Part shown: in pieces, positions 35,085-48,023 of the stretch
Position numbering within the stretch: position 1 is the first letter of the stretch
Layout of the letters: every line of letters starts with the position of its first letter
Assembly (NCBI GenBank): GCA_030765045.1
Contig: CM060964.1
Span: 140,988,868-141,052,867 of the forward strand
Length of the DNA stretch: 64,000 bases
Reading direction: 5' to 3'
Origin: Tenodera sinensis
Lineage: Eukaryota; Arthropoda; Insecta; Mantodea; Mantidae
Program-made: the position numbers and the translations under genes
Notes under the pieces: generated by a model
Told to the model about the DNA's origin: nothing
Databases searched by the model: none
The model's input: only the letters and a program-made list of their open reading frames with translations

Positions 35085-35204
35085 CAAGATAAGGAAAACC
35101 TCAGAAAAAACCTTATCTGGCTAACTCACCCTAGTCAAAATTCGAACTCAGGACCTCTTGGATGTGTAGCAGACATACTACCACCACACTACTGAGGTGG
35201 GCCT
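35085..35204 (-). repeat. SINE-4-like tRNA-derived repeat
   Basis: Reads on the minus strand from 35204: CCTCAGTAGTGTGGTGGTAG (A-box-like), then GAGGTCCTGAGTTCGAATT (B-box-like), then AGTTAGCCAGATAAGG. One copy only in this window. Confidence 0.5.
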
Positions 35205-35632
35205 TAATTCAAAAGTGTTCCTGTTTAGCAACATTTATGATTAGGTAACTCATTTCATACTATCTCACATGTTTTTATTAAACCTCAAACTTCAGGTTAG
35301 ATCTGCCATTTCTAATTGTGCACATCAAATAAAACAACTTAAACAATGAAAATTAATCAGTAACGGACATTTTTATTGGAAAAATGGTACTGTGTAATTC
35401 TTGAAAATGTAAAATAAAAAATAAGACATATTGTTTTAGTATGGGGGAAATGGTAGGATAAGGGGACACCAAACTCCATTCTTGGCCTGGGCAAAGGAGA
35501 ACCTAGGTCTGTCCCTGACTGTAATGTTAGAATATACTTGTATTGCTATTATGCAATGGAGCTTATAGAATCAATAAGTTGTATTGGATTTAAGTAGAGC
35601 AGAATATGTTTGGATGGGATTCTTTAGAGTAA

Positions 35633-35633
<1 letters not shown>

Positions 35634-35682
<49 letters not shown>

Positions 35683-35718
35683 ATAATAGTACTGGTATTT
35701 GTAGTAGTAGTGGTATTT

Positions 35719-35759
<41 letters not shown>

Positions 35760-36002
35760 TGTTGTTGTAGTGTTTAACGCCCGCTTTTACTACTACAGCA
35801 CCGCAGGCGATGACACTGATGATACATGGAATGAAGATGGAGCACCGGTGGAATGAGATGGCGGGGGAAACCGGAGCACCCGGAGAAAACCCGCCCTGAC
35901 GCCGCTTCGTCCACCACAAATACCACATGCGGGTCCCTGGGATCGAACCCAGGCCGCCTAGGTGGTTGGCGAGCGCGCTAACCGCTCGGCCAGGCGCCAC
36001 CG

Positions 36003-36077
<75 letters not shown>

Positions 36078-36235
36078 ATAGTAGTGGTATTTGTAGTAGT
36101 AGTAGCAGTAGTGGTATTTGTAGTAGTAGTAATAGTAGCAGTATTTGTAATAGTAGTAGTAATAGTAGTGGTATTTGTAGTTGTAGTAGTAATAATAGTA
36201 GTAGCAGTATTTGTAGTAGTGGTAGCAGTAGTAGT
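35634..36235. repeat. (TAG)n array with SINE-2 in the middle
   Basis: TAG/GTA trinucleotide arrays occupy 35634-35764 and 36003-36235 on both sides of a SINE-2 copy. The right array is more varied (TGGTATTTG interruptions). Long Val, Ser or Tyr frames here are artefacts. Confidence 0.93.
35766..36001 (-). repeat. SINE-2 copy, best preserved
   Basis: On the minus strand: head GGCGCCTGGCCGAGCGGTTA, GGTTCGATCCCAGGGACCCG as B box, body GGCGTCAGGGCGGGTTTTC, and end GGGCGTTAAACACTAC, then AAC and TAC units. About 235 bp. The two other copies are at 20.9 and 56.8 kb. Confidence 0.9.
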
Positions 36236-36239
36236 GATG

Positions 36240-37617
36240 CTGCTTCTCCTGATGATGTTGATGGTGACAGTGATTAAGAAAGAACCTATTAAGGAATAAA
36301 TGGCAAATCATCCATTGCAAATGAAAACAATAAAGTAAAATGTACTTGCATAAGGGAAGGGAAACAATTTTGAAAAGGAAAATAAATAAATCACTATCTG
36401 AATTAGGATAAGACATGACTTGGAGAAAGACCAATTGGTGAATTAATGAAAATGCAGCAAACAGTCATAAGACATGATGAAGGAGATTTAGGTGGCTCCA
36501 AGACAATATTTAGAGGGTATAATATTTTTTTACCTATAAAATTAATTGACTAACATAGGCTTATTACCATAACAAATTATTCATATGCTCTATAAACAAG
36601 TGACCTGCTCAGCCACATTCTAAAGAGACAGTATTGGACTCTGCATTTGCCACACCAAATAAATTGGAGATATTATTCTTGGTGCAAAATTTTCACCATC
36701 ACCACTGACGCTGCTACCTACAACATCAACAACACCACCACCACCAGCAACAACACTACTGCTGCCACCACCATTGCTGCTGTCACCACCACAAATCGTT
36801 ATAATGATAATCATAGTCACTATAACACACTTTTAATGTATTATACTTTATGATTAGTGCGTTACTCAGTCAAATATAAAACTATAATACTTCCTTATAC
36901 TTAAGGATAAATTCCAGAAAGCTAATTTTTAATTTTTAAAGCTACTTTATACATTTTTACATTCTGAAGGCTAAGTTGAGAATACGGTTTGAAACCAGCT
37001 GTAAGTCGATAATGTTATCAATAGGACATCAGTAATGTGTTTTAGGGATATTCTAACATTTTCCTCTAGTCTGATTATTTCCAAAGGAATTTATTGTGTA
37101 TTTATTGGTATTTATGTATTGCCAGATTTATAATTATGCAAGTATCAAGACCTATAAAAATGCCATATGTTGCTCACTTTTGCTCTGTATTAAATCGGAA
37201 AGATACACTTTCACATGTGCATATTGGTTCTACCTTTGGTAAAAACTGAACAGCCATTTCTCTGAGATCTCTGTCTTCAGTAGTTGCTGGTCGATGGAGT
37301 TAGGAAATAGTTTTATGTTTGTGTATTTCAAACTGTTTGAGAGTGATTGGTTTTTAGTTTTTCAAATTATGTATAGCATTTCCATGTCTATGTTTATATT
37401 TTGGTAGCTGTAATTTTCTGCAAGTATGTTCTTTCTGAAATTACAATTAGATTTGTTGTCTGTTTAATGGAAGACTTATATGCTCTTTGCATCTGATGTT
37501 GAACGGTCTTCCTGTTTAGCCAATGGGGCAGTTATTGTATTTGAGTTTTTATGCTTCTCTTTGGTTTTATTTGTCCAATTATGTTTGTTTTCAAGAAGAA
37601 CATCTGAAATTAAATTA
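36240..37617. other. No gene; CAN-type repeat patch
   Basis: AT-rich sequence with an imperfect ACC/CAN trinucleotide patch at about 36690-36810. No element ends recognised. Confidence 0.45.
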
Positions 37618-37836
37618 TTCTGTTGTTTAATGATGCTGTCAATTGACAGGATCACATCAGCATCGCCAGTGTACCAAAATTTTATTCCTCAGGAATCCTT
37701 TTACATGTCATTAAATCTATTGACATGGAGCTGTCGTTTTTAAGCACACTTAAAAACCATCAGCCAGAGCCAAATTTGAACCTGTGCCCTTGGGATCAGT
37801 AGGCCAGCATCTAACCAACCGAGCCACCCAGATCAA
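37618..37836 (-). repeat. SINE-1 copy b
   Basis: Reverse copy of the SINE at 5274-5507: CCGAGCCACCCAGATC is the reversed head, TTTGAACCTGTGCCC the reversed B box, and the end is TTTAATGATGCTGTC. TSD not resolved. Confidence 0.8.
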
Positions 37837-37839
37837 TAA

Positions 37840-38480
37840 AAAACTTCTGACACACATGAAGGAAACAGCAGCACAACTGAGCAAAATCCATAGGAAAATG
37901 CTACAGTCACAAAGTAATGACAGTAAGAAACAAGCACAAAATAGCATAATAAACAGAACACAAATTCCACTCAATCAGCATTAACAATAGTGATGTAACA
38001 TTCAATCATATTCAGCTACTTCAAAAAGGAATGAAACATAGCACACATAACAATACAAAAAGACCTAAACAACTATAAATCATCACAAACATTGAAACAA
38101 AAATAGAAAGTACAAAAATTGAATACCAAAATCACTTAAGACTGATACTAAGAGAAACCTAAATATCATCTGTAAACCAGATAATGCACATATTGACCCA
38201 CAAACAACCAGAAATTTCAAACAAAAGCAATAAACACACAAAATCACATTTGCAAAGGCAGGCAAAGGAAAGTGAACTGTAATAAGAAAAACTTAAAATC
38301 CATATTGTAAAATCTACATATTTTTCCAGGAAAATAGTATAATTGAATTAAGAAAAAGAAATCTCAAAGCAGAATACCAAAATACAAAAAAGAAGGTTAT
38401 AAACAATAATATGCAGCCACAAAATATCAATGAAAATAAATCAAACCTTAAACAAATCAAACTGCAAGCAGCATAAACAG
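37840..38480 (+). other. A-rich stretch upstream of the Penelope reverse transcriptase
   Basis: A-rich plus strand with a short frame (37784-37984, MKETAAQLSKIHRKM) and many stops. It may be the N-terminal part of the Penelope element, but no motif confirms it. Confidence 0.3.
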
Positions 38481-39831
38481 AACACCCTTATAAAGCCAGT
38501 TACGAACTATATGAATGCAACAGCATATAAAATAGCCAAGTACATGGATAACCTAATAAAAGCAAATATGAAATTCAGGCATTGTGTCTGAATGAAGAAC
38601 ATGATCTTAATAGTCACATCAAAGACAAACAGTTTCCTATAACAGCACTCATACGTCTATTCCTGTATACCAGTAAAAGAAACTCTGCATATACTAGAAA
38701 AATTCTTAAAAACATTTTACCAGAGGCTCACATTAAGGAAATAATGCATATAATGGACCAAATTACTGAACATAATTACTTCATATTTAATGACAAATAT
38801 CACATACAAACGGAAGGTATCCCACTGGTTTCCTATTATCAAACATACCATCAGAAATATTCTACAAAATATAAAAATATCCATTTCCTGCTACCCTGGT
38901 GCAGATTTGTGGATGACATGTTATTCTGTATGAATGTAACACGAAGCAAGTAACCATCTAAAATCCTACATCAACAAATTGCACCCAAAAATACAATTCC
39001 CTCCTGAAACAAAAAAAAAAATGGGATCAGTAAACTTCCTGGATTGAATCATAATGAAACAGAAAGACAAATATTAATTCAAAATTTATAGAAAGACCAC
39101 AACCACAAAAACTCTCATACATAGCATAGCATCCCATAGAGCACAAACAAACTGCTTTCCACTCAATGACACACAGGCTCATAAACATACGAGGCATGTT
39201 TTTAAAGTAAGTATCGTTTAAATATTTTGCCATTGTAGCGCTAAAGTCGAGATTCTAAGTATGTGCAATGTCTTCCTTCATTCATTAGGAAGACAGATGC
39301 AATTGTGAGTGACCGTCACTTTGTTTTCTTTCATTGTTTGAGCATTTTGAAATGTTCACAACAATCGAACGACCCACCGACTTAGAAGTCAGATCAGTGA
39401 TTTGTTTTTTGAATACGAGAAACATTATGTTAGTAAACATTCATCCTCAATTGTGTGAAGTTTATGGGAAAACAATGAATGACAATGCCCAACCACACAG
39501 GCCTAAACTCAAGATCTGATCGCATCATTTGATTGAGAAAAATTTGACATCAAAGGATTTTCATCTGTTTCTTCATTTAAAGAAACTCCTTGGTGGAAAA
39601 CAGTTCAACCACAATGATGTTAAAAAAAGAAGTGCAGACTTGGCTTATATCACAGGCAGCGTCATTGTTTGATAAAGGCTTACAAAGAACTGGTTTCCCA
39701 TTATGGTAAGTGGCTAAATAAGGTGATAACTAAATGTAGAGGTAGTGAAAGGTGTAAGCATATGAATGATAATAAAATATTTGGAAAATAATGTTCTGTT
39801 ACTTTTTAAAAAATTATCGGTACTTACTTTA

Positions 39832-40464
39832 CAATTATTAAATCTTCCCTTAAATAAATTTAACAAGGCAGTAATTCTTTCGGATTCTAAAGCTGCAATT
39901 CAGGGAATATGTTCAAATACTACAAAGAAGTCAACAAAAATTAGAGAATGCTACAAAATGTTAACACAACTCCAAAAAGTTAATAAGACTGTTCATCTCC
40001 AATGGATTCCAGCACACTGTGGAGTCATGGGGAACGAAGCTGCAGACTCACTTGCAAAGAAAGCCACAACAATAACACAAAAGTCTAAATTCAATTTCTC
40101 ATATTCCTCAATAAAACGCTTGATCATTAAAAATTTTTGTCATTCATACCTACAAGAAATAGAAACAAATGCCAAAGATAAAAAATGGATTACACTACTT
40201 TCCAATCCAGATATAATCCCCCAGGGACCAAGGAAAACAGCTGTTGCAGCCTTCCGACTATTGACAAATCATGACTGCTTGGCAAGTCATCTCTACAGAA
40301 TAGGTATCTCAGCCTCACCGATATGTGTCCTGTGTAACGATCCAGCAGAAATGAATGAAGAACACTTGAAGACCTGTGAAGCATTAAGATCAGAAGAAAC
40401 TACAGTTCAAAAGTATTGGAAAGCACGAATGCTAATGGCTTCATTGCCAGATGCAAGGCACTAG
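39832..40464 (+). CDS. RNase H and C-terminus of LINE ORF2 (truncated)
   Basis: An open frame without stops through the whole insert. VILSDSKAAIQGI holds an RNase H aspartate, LQWIPAHCGVMGNEAADSLA is the classic RNase H motif with His and Asp, then FRLLTNHDCLASHLYRIGI and a CVLCNDPAEMNEEHLKTC zinc-knuckle-like end. RNase H removes RNA from the cDNA hybrid in I-group LINEs. The reverse transcriptase and endonuclease are lost by 5' truncation, so it cannot act alone. The intact frame suggests a young insertion. It has no promoter of its own visible here. Confidence 0.82.
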   Translation, partial: QLLNLPLNKFNKAVILSDSKAAIQGICSNTTKKSTKIRECYKMLTQLQKVNKTVHLQWIPAHCGVMGNEAADSLAKKATTITQKSKFNFSYSSIKRLIIKNFCHSYLQEIETNAKDKKWITLLSNPDIIPQGPRKTAVAAFRLLTNHDCLASHLYRIGISASPICVLCNDPAEMNEEHLKTCEALRSEETTVQKYWKARMLMASLPDARH

Positions 40465-40482
40465 AAAACAACAACAACAACA
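39832..40482 (+). mobile_element. 5'-truncated I/R1-like LINE in the mariner TIR
   Basis: A 651-bp insert ends in an AAC-repeat tail (40468-40482). It is bordered by ACTTTA on both sides (39826-39831 and 40483-40488), which splits the mariner's right TIR. Removing it restores ACTTTAAAAATACACCTCA as a TIR end. Confidence 0.85.
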
Positions 40483-41215
40483 ACTTTAAAAATACACCTC
40501 ATATTAATGGATGAAGTAGACTATGGCACTAAATTAACACCATCAAATACTTGGCCCAAAAAAATGAATGCAACTCAAAAATAACAAATGTGATGCTAAA
40601 CAGATCCATAAACAAACTAAACAGGTAAACCAGTAACCCATAACATGCATTAGATGAAAACAAGTTTGTCGCACTCAAAGCTGCCATAGCATTCAACAAA
40701 CTTAAACACAAATTAACATAGAAAAAGTAATCTCAAGAAAACACATCACCAGCAAACAAACATAAGCACACAAATTCAAATTGATAGGAGTGCACAGACT
40801 CAAATTTCAAGACTGCTCCAGCTTTTACTTTGGTCAGAAGGAAGATCATTCAATATCAGTTACAAAGGATATATAAATGCATCCATCAAGTGGTTAACAA
40901 ATCAAATTTTGCAGAAAATTGCAGCTACGAAAACTTAAACAGTGACTTAAAATTCTACACACAATGTAGAAAGTCCTAAAACTAAGTACCCACAAATAAT
41001 TTGAAATTTTCAAGGATGCAAAACTATTTATGGATTCCATTCTGAATAGCTGCCTCAACTTCAAATTCCACAATTTATTTGATATCATGACACCCACCAC
41101 ACACCTTCGCTCTCTTAAACCATAACTCATTCACCATAATCTATGTACTCTAAAATGAACTGAAGACTTCAGTTAACCAGGAACAGCTGAAGATGGATGG
41201 GTAACCTTGCAAAAT

Positions 41216-42690
41216 AGCCATATACTATTTACCAAAGGTAAACATATTATGCAATATGCAATAATTTATTCTTCTAATGAAGTACAAATTAGACTTTTAT
41301 TGTTTTTAAGTTCAGGAACAATACTCTAATGTATTACTTATGCATAAATCTTTGAGGTATACATCTGTACAAAAAATAATATCTAATACTAGATTCTGTT
41401 AAATACTCAGGCTATTTCTGTGTTGATAAGTCTGGCAGAAAAGTTGCTCTTTTCTCGGCTATTTGGTTCACTGGGAACTGAAACTTACTTCAAACATTAT
41501 CCTGCAAAATCTCTTTCCATATATACCTTCAAAGTCCTACAAATTGGGATAGAGGCATTGGCTCACTGTAGATAAGGTTACTAAATGTATGCTAAATTAA
41601 TTTTTTATTATATGGATCAGTACTAAATTTCATATGGTGTAAGGCTGGCAGATAGTATGAGTATTTGCCTAATATATCTGTACCTTGGAAAAGGAAGCCA
41701 TCACACAACCAATAGGTTCTTTATTTCTGTTCTCCTGAAGAAGCTCGGAGTAATTGTGCAAGTACCCAGACATCAAATAGGGATGTGGCATTAGTGTATT
41801 TTAGGATGATATAGAGGGATTGCACTGCTTTCCTACCAAAGAAAGGAACTAAGGAATATGCTTTTTTTTTTTGTACAGCATGTGTCTGAGTTTGAAAAAT
41901 TTTGCATAATAAATGAAAAGCTCCTGATATGAACACAAGCTACTGTGAAATAAAGTATACTGTATACATTTTAGATCAGATATCAAAGAATTGGTCTACT
42001 GTATACAGGTAGTAGGATATGGTTTACCCTTTGGTTCCATATTGTTGTTGCCATGGATGCTTACAAGGGAAGTATCAGACCCTTCATGTTAAAACCCATC
42101 CTGAAATTCCTGTGACAGAAACTGTATAGTTTAAGGAAGCCATACCAAAAACATCAGCTGCCAGTTTAATGGCAAAATCTCGAAAAGAAATGCCAAATCT
42201 TACATATAAACTACATGGAAATAATGCTTCCTTTAACTAGCTTGATTGGACAGGTTTGACAGCTTACTGGACAGTCAGTTATTATTGAAACACGAACTCA
42301 GATTATGGTTTGTATGTCATAAGGGGGGTGGGGAGAGGATGCTCCAAGCACCACATTGAAGTACACCTGCAAAGCATGAATGTCCATATGATTCACAAAA
42401 CAAATTGTGATTGAAGGATTCCAGCTCCAGTTTTGACACCTTGGAGTTGAAGCTGGTAACTGATGTTTTGGGTGAGGCCTTCTTATACATAATTTCTGTC
42501 ACAGAAATTTTGGAATACCTACTTTATTTGTTAACTTCCAAAACAGGAATAACTCTACTGAACTTTTTGAGGGCCTTAGCAAGAGACCTGACATTCAACT
42601 ATGGAACCATCAAGATCTGAAATAAATAAATTAATAACAGGTATAGGACACAGAAACCATTTCTACAATGCAATTATTCCAAAAGAGATG
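41216..42690. other. No gene recognised
   Basis: AT-rich sequence, short frames only. A short G run (GGGGGGTGGGG) at about 42324. Nothing else. Confidence 0.4.
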
Positions 42691-43075
42691 TAAGTGAAGA
42701 ATCAAATGTAAGAATTTGGCATATTTTGTGGACAATTATTATATGGAAAATACAGCTGCAGGGCAGCTGTATAAGATGCAAAATATTTTCGTTTTGTGCT
42801 CTTTGCATTTTCATATTCACATTAATTTTATTAAACTTAAATTTGTGTTAACTATAGATGTAATAATGTAGTTTTATTCTAATAGGTAGTGTTACTTTTT
42901 AAATGTTCTTGCTTCATTATGAGCTATATAAGGAGTGTCTAGGGAACCACTGCTTAAGAGTAAACATTTTTTGAATAAAAGTGTGCTGTGTAACAAACCT
43001 GTGTCCAATCCTCGCTTTATTTCCAAATCCCTTCCTAAGCTATAGTGGCATACTCTTCAGCCTAACATAATAGGT
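42690..43075 (+). repeat. Possible solo LTR or pol II promoter/terminator block
   Basis: TATATAAG at 42925-42932, AATAAA at 42974-42979, and a short downstream stretch ending near CTAAGCTATAG give the compact U3-R-U5 layout of an LTR. A 9-bp palindrome TACAGCTGC/GCAGCTGTA lies upstream at about 42751. No partner LTR, PBS or TSD was found. Confidence 0.3.
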
Positions 43076-43172
43076 ACATGTCTTCCATTTTAAAACTACT
43101 GATGGTTGTAGCAGGACAGGAATCTGACAGACAGTCACAATCAATAAATATTTTAATATTTTAAGTATTTTG

Positions 43173-43357
43173 TTTTGTTAACAATGCTGTCAATTGCCAG
43201 GGTCATATCAGCAGTCGGTGTAATGTAATTTAATTCCACAGGAGTTCTTTTACATGCCAGTAAATCTACTTACATGGTCTGTCACTTTTAAGCACACTTA
43301 ACCATCGCTCTGGGCCACTTTTGAACCCACAATCTTCAGATCAGTAGGCCAGTGCAA
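43173..43357 (-). repeat. SINE-1 copy c (head damaged)
   Basis: Reverse copy of SINE-1: AATGCTGTCAATTGCCAG at one side, CAGTAAATCTACTTACATGG in the middle, and a weak B box TTTGAACCCACAATC. The A-box end is lost. Confidence 0.75.
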
Positions 43358-43359
43358 CA

Positions 43360-46300
43360 GTGGCAAAACTAGTCATAACTGACTGGGGAGTCTGAGGCTT
43401 ACCTTAGCTTTTTATTTTAATTTTTTTTTAAGATTAACTTCACACAACATTCTTCACTGACATGATCCCTAAAGCTATGATTCTGGAGAGTTCATTCAGT
43501 AGTGATTTGTCTATGGCAAATGTGCTTAAATTCCAGAAGCTGAGATTTATTCCTTAATTTATTATCTGAGTTGTACATTCAATAAGATCATTTTGAATAT
43601 AACTCAAAGTTCCTTTAAATCTTTGTTCTCTTTAATTTGTTCTTCATGTCCAAGCAATTCAAGATAATTGCCTTTATTAGCAAAGTCTTTATTCATGTTG
43701 TGCCCATGAATAGAAGTTCTCGTTTTCCTAGGTAAATCACCACTTGAATTAATCTTAAATAAATGATTTATTGCAACTTGCTGATTCATTGTGCTGCTTC
43801 TGATAAGGCATGAATGATTTTACATTTTCTAAGAAGATGAAAATGCTTGTTGTTTGATATACTCTTCTGGAAACTTAAAGTTTATGTGTCCTACTATGAA
43901 AAAAGTTTACACAACTTATGTCAATCTCATCCCATTCATGTTCTACTCCAAATAATATGCAAACATAACAATATAATTTATAGCTCATTATAGTTGCTGT
44001 GAGCCACACATACTCCCAATAACATTGGGACTGGAAAATTCTTATTTGGTTTCCATCCTTCTCTGCAATATTCAGATGTTATGTCTGTCTTTTATCCTTT
44101 AGAGCACACTTTTCTTCAAAAGAAAGGGATGGTAATGGTGTTTTAATGAAATGGATAACCAAATAATTAATCTCACTAGTTCTAAAGCATGAGATAATGG
44201 TGCAGAATGTAGGAAAAGCTACAACTATTTTGAATTTGCAGCATAATAGAATGCGTAAACTAACACACCTGAGTAATCCACAGTTCCATGCTGCAGAGTC
44301 TAGACTCTGAGAATGTTTTCAAGCATTAGAATAACATAGCTCTCAGAGGTGTGGTTGCTTAGCAACACCTAGTAAGCTCCTCCCTCGTGACAGGAAGTGC
44401 AAGTCTGACGTTATCCAGACCCCTAAATTTTTATGCTATTATAAGTTGCTTAGGAGCATACAAGCAACTTACTTATGACTTTTAGACACTGTTTTCTTGC
44501 TTATACCACACAATTTATCTGTATTTAGTTTGGGTAGCCTGAGACTCTCAGACACTCCTTCACCTTCACCACTGCTGCGTAACCAATTGAGTCACCCAGA
44601 CCAACATGCAGTCTAAATGTTCAGGATTACGCAGAGGATATGAAAATGTTAAGAATTTCCATGAGAAACTAAAATTATTTCAGCAGGCATTAATGGGGTG
44701 ACCATGCGAGACATTCTAAAGTAGTGTTCAGCTTCAGTTACAGAGCCTATGCCCACAAGTGCAGATTTTAATACTACCTAGGAAAATTCACAATTTTTTA
44801 TCACTGCTTTAAGCTTTTACAGTATACTCAGAACATAAAATTGTTTCCAAAATAAAGTTGGTAATTTTCATGGTGCATTTATTTTGGTTGAATATTTCAT
44901 TCATCCAGAGAAATTATTTATACATATAATTAATTGATGAAAAGTGAATATATACTTTTTATACTTAAAATTATGTATGTGTCTTTTCAAATCAAAGTAC
45001 TTCAATTTTATGTGACAGGTTTACAACACATGTGTATCTGTAGTATTCATAACCACAATACCATATGTCCATTCTGAAAAGTATTTTATTGCTCTGCTTC
45101 TTCTTTATTGTGTGTTTATGGTTGTAAAATTAGAGCACCATAACGTATTTTCTAAAAGTGTAAAAAGTAAATCTCCAGCAGTTTTCACTTAAACACTCTC
45201 TGTATTGCAAGAAGGTGTACTCAAAGTCACATGATGTGTGAGGACAAGGTGTAAATACAAGGTGTAAATACTTGTGCAATTAGTATACTTTGTTACTCTC
45301 AAGTGGGCTGCTTCCTTTCAACAGATCCTTCATTGGATATAATCCAACATAATCCAACATATCCACAATATTAGATAGCACTGCAATGAGTCAGGACCTA
45401 CTCTCACATTTTTCATAGGTAGTGGTTTAGAAGGCTTCAAATAAATGTATATTATGCATTGAATAGTTGAAAGTCAAAATAAAGAATTCTTACCTGAGTG
45501 ATGCAGCAAAGAGAACAGCTGTGAGAGAACTTCCATTTCACCAAAGGAGAACCAAAAAGGTTTATAGGAAGGTCAATAAGTTAGAAAGAGGGTGCAAGTG
45601 TGAAGAACTTGGGCAGCTATTTGTTTAGATTTCAGGCAAAATCTCCCATTGCAAGAAATTCTATGAAATGCTTTACAACCAACAGCTTTCGGTGAATGTG
45701 TTTAACATCTGTGACTTCAAAGCAAGAAACTCCTGCTTCCACATTTACTATGGAGGTCAAGCCAAAAATGGTTGTAATTAAGACAATTGCCCTGTAAGAT
45801 AATGAGGTTACGCTTGTTATCAGATGCTTGCACAGGGCAGTCATGAGCATTCACTGTTCAGACTGCTTCTATTAGTTGTAGATTATAGGAGATTCTGATT
45901 AATATAGCATTACCTTCCAATAATAGCTTACTTCCACTTTCCATCAGGCAGACAATATGGATTCATATAGAAGATAATCAGGAAAGCTGACAGTTTATAT
46001 TTCAAAAGAATACCTATGTAGAAATGTTCATTTCAGCACATACTCAGGGAAGGTTTACTGTCGTTACGGTAGATGCAAATGATACTTCTTATTTCAAAGT
46101 TCTGTAGCCTTTCTACTACAGAAACACTTGCCTCTTCAGAAATGTTTCTGCAAGGATACCTGGGAAGGTAAAGTAAACTTCAACATTACTTAATTTTCAT
46201 TCCTTGAGTACAACTCAGCAACTGCTAGAGCAGTGTTAACAAAAGAATACATTGATGGATTGTGTAAACATGTGTTTTCACTTCATTTATAAGCAGTCCA

Positions 46301-46750
46301 AAATGTCTAAGTGGATATGCCCTCAGCACATCCACAAGAACATGTACTGACAGATGCAAAGAAGCTTAGAAAGGTAATATAGTATGTTCCATATGAAATG
46401 TTTCATTTTTATATTAATATTTTCGAATGGCCAACAATCTCAGCAAACACAGAGTAAAATCTTGCAGTGTATAATGTAAATATTGATATACATTATAAAA
46501 ATGTGTAAGAGAGCCCTACAGCAATTTAATACAAAAACAGTGCCTTGAGTTGTTATTGCATCTAATTCAATGGAAGAAGGTGATATATTAACCCAAAGAA
46601 TGCATTACCTGAAAAGACATACCTATTTTCTTTCTCAGCATGACCATTCCATTTGCTCCCTAATCCATTGTTAGCAAATAGGTATTAATAAAGAAATAAT
46701 ATTTTCTCATTATCTCAAAAATAATTCCAATAGACCTAGCACCTTTTTCA
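43360..46750. other. 3.4 kb without recognisable gene
   Basis: AT-rich. At 44565-44606 the sequence GTAACCAATTGAGTCACCCAGACC resembles the reversed head of SINE-1, a possible 40-bp fragment. A short perfect inverted repeat AAGTTGCTT/AAGCAACTT lies near 44445-44472. No coding motif. Confidence 0.4.
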
Positions 46751-46755
46751 AATGA

Positions 46756-47725
<970 letters not shown>

Positions 47726-48023
47726 TTAAACATTTAAAATTCATAGTGCACATTTGGGGGCAAAAGAGTCATATTTCTATCTAATAGGAAAAGCAATGTG
47801 TTTTGTATCTTATGTCATTTCTTCTGGAAAGTATTTAGGATCAATGTGGCCTGCTTACAAAAATTCTGAATGATTATTTTGTTCAAATGTAAACTACAGT
47901 AATTGCTGTCTTGGACTGAAGAATATAAGACATTGGCTTTATTTTCATGTTGTGGAATTTTCTGAGATGAACATTACATATTTTTGTAGGTAAATTACCC
48001 ATTATGTTTTGTTTATAGTCATA

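Larger units (their letters stand above)
39190..40501 (+). mobile_element. Mariner (M1), internally deleted, split by a LINE fragment
   Basis: The left TIR starts CGAGGCATGTTTTTAAAGTA after TA (39188-39189). The right TIR, reversed, starts TGAGGTGTATTTTTAAAGT before TA (40502-40503). The mariner part totals about 655 bp. A frame at 39351-39519 joins the helix-turn-helix part (LEVRSVICFLNTRN, IHPQLCEVYGKTMND) directly to the catalytic NAQPH block, so about 0.5 kb of transposase is missing. A tail with DFHLFLHLKKLLGGK follows in another frame. Confidence 0.85.
38480..41215 (+). mobile_element. Penelope-like element, split by a mariner
   Basis: The reverse transcriptase remnant at 38490-39000 starts TNYMNATAYKIAKYMDN. 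It continues with KNILPEAHIKE, NYFIFNDKYHIQTEG and CRFVDDMLFC (the catalytic FVDD box), then MGSVNFLD and KIYRKTTTTKTLIH, the Penelope-type IYRKPT block. After the mariner (39190-40501) the same protein continues with IKYLAQKNECNSKI at about 40555 and a GIY-YIG-like GRSFNISYKGYI at about 40850. A decayed CTGAAGATGG near 41190 may be the rest of the terminal hammerhead. Numerous stops. Confidence 0.65.

Noticed and set aside
35935..36001. Possible tRNA-Ser/Leu gene on the minus strand
   Set aside because: It is the head of SINE-2, found three times with the same downstream body.
35584..36434. Val-, Ser- and Tyr-rich frames on both strands
   Set aside because: Caused by the TAG array and the SINE-2 insert.
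41160..41215. A fourth hammerhead-like motif (CTGAAGATGG)
   Set aside because: No matching GAAAC and no clear stem; mentioned only as a possible remnant of the Penelope terminus.
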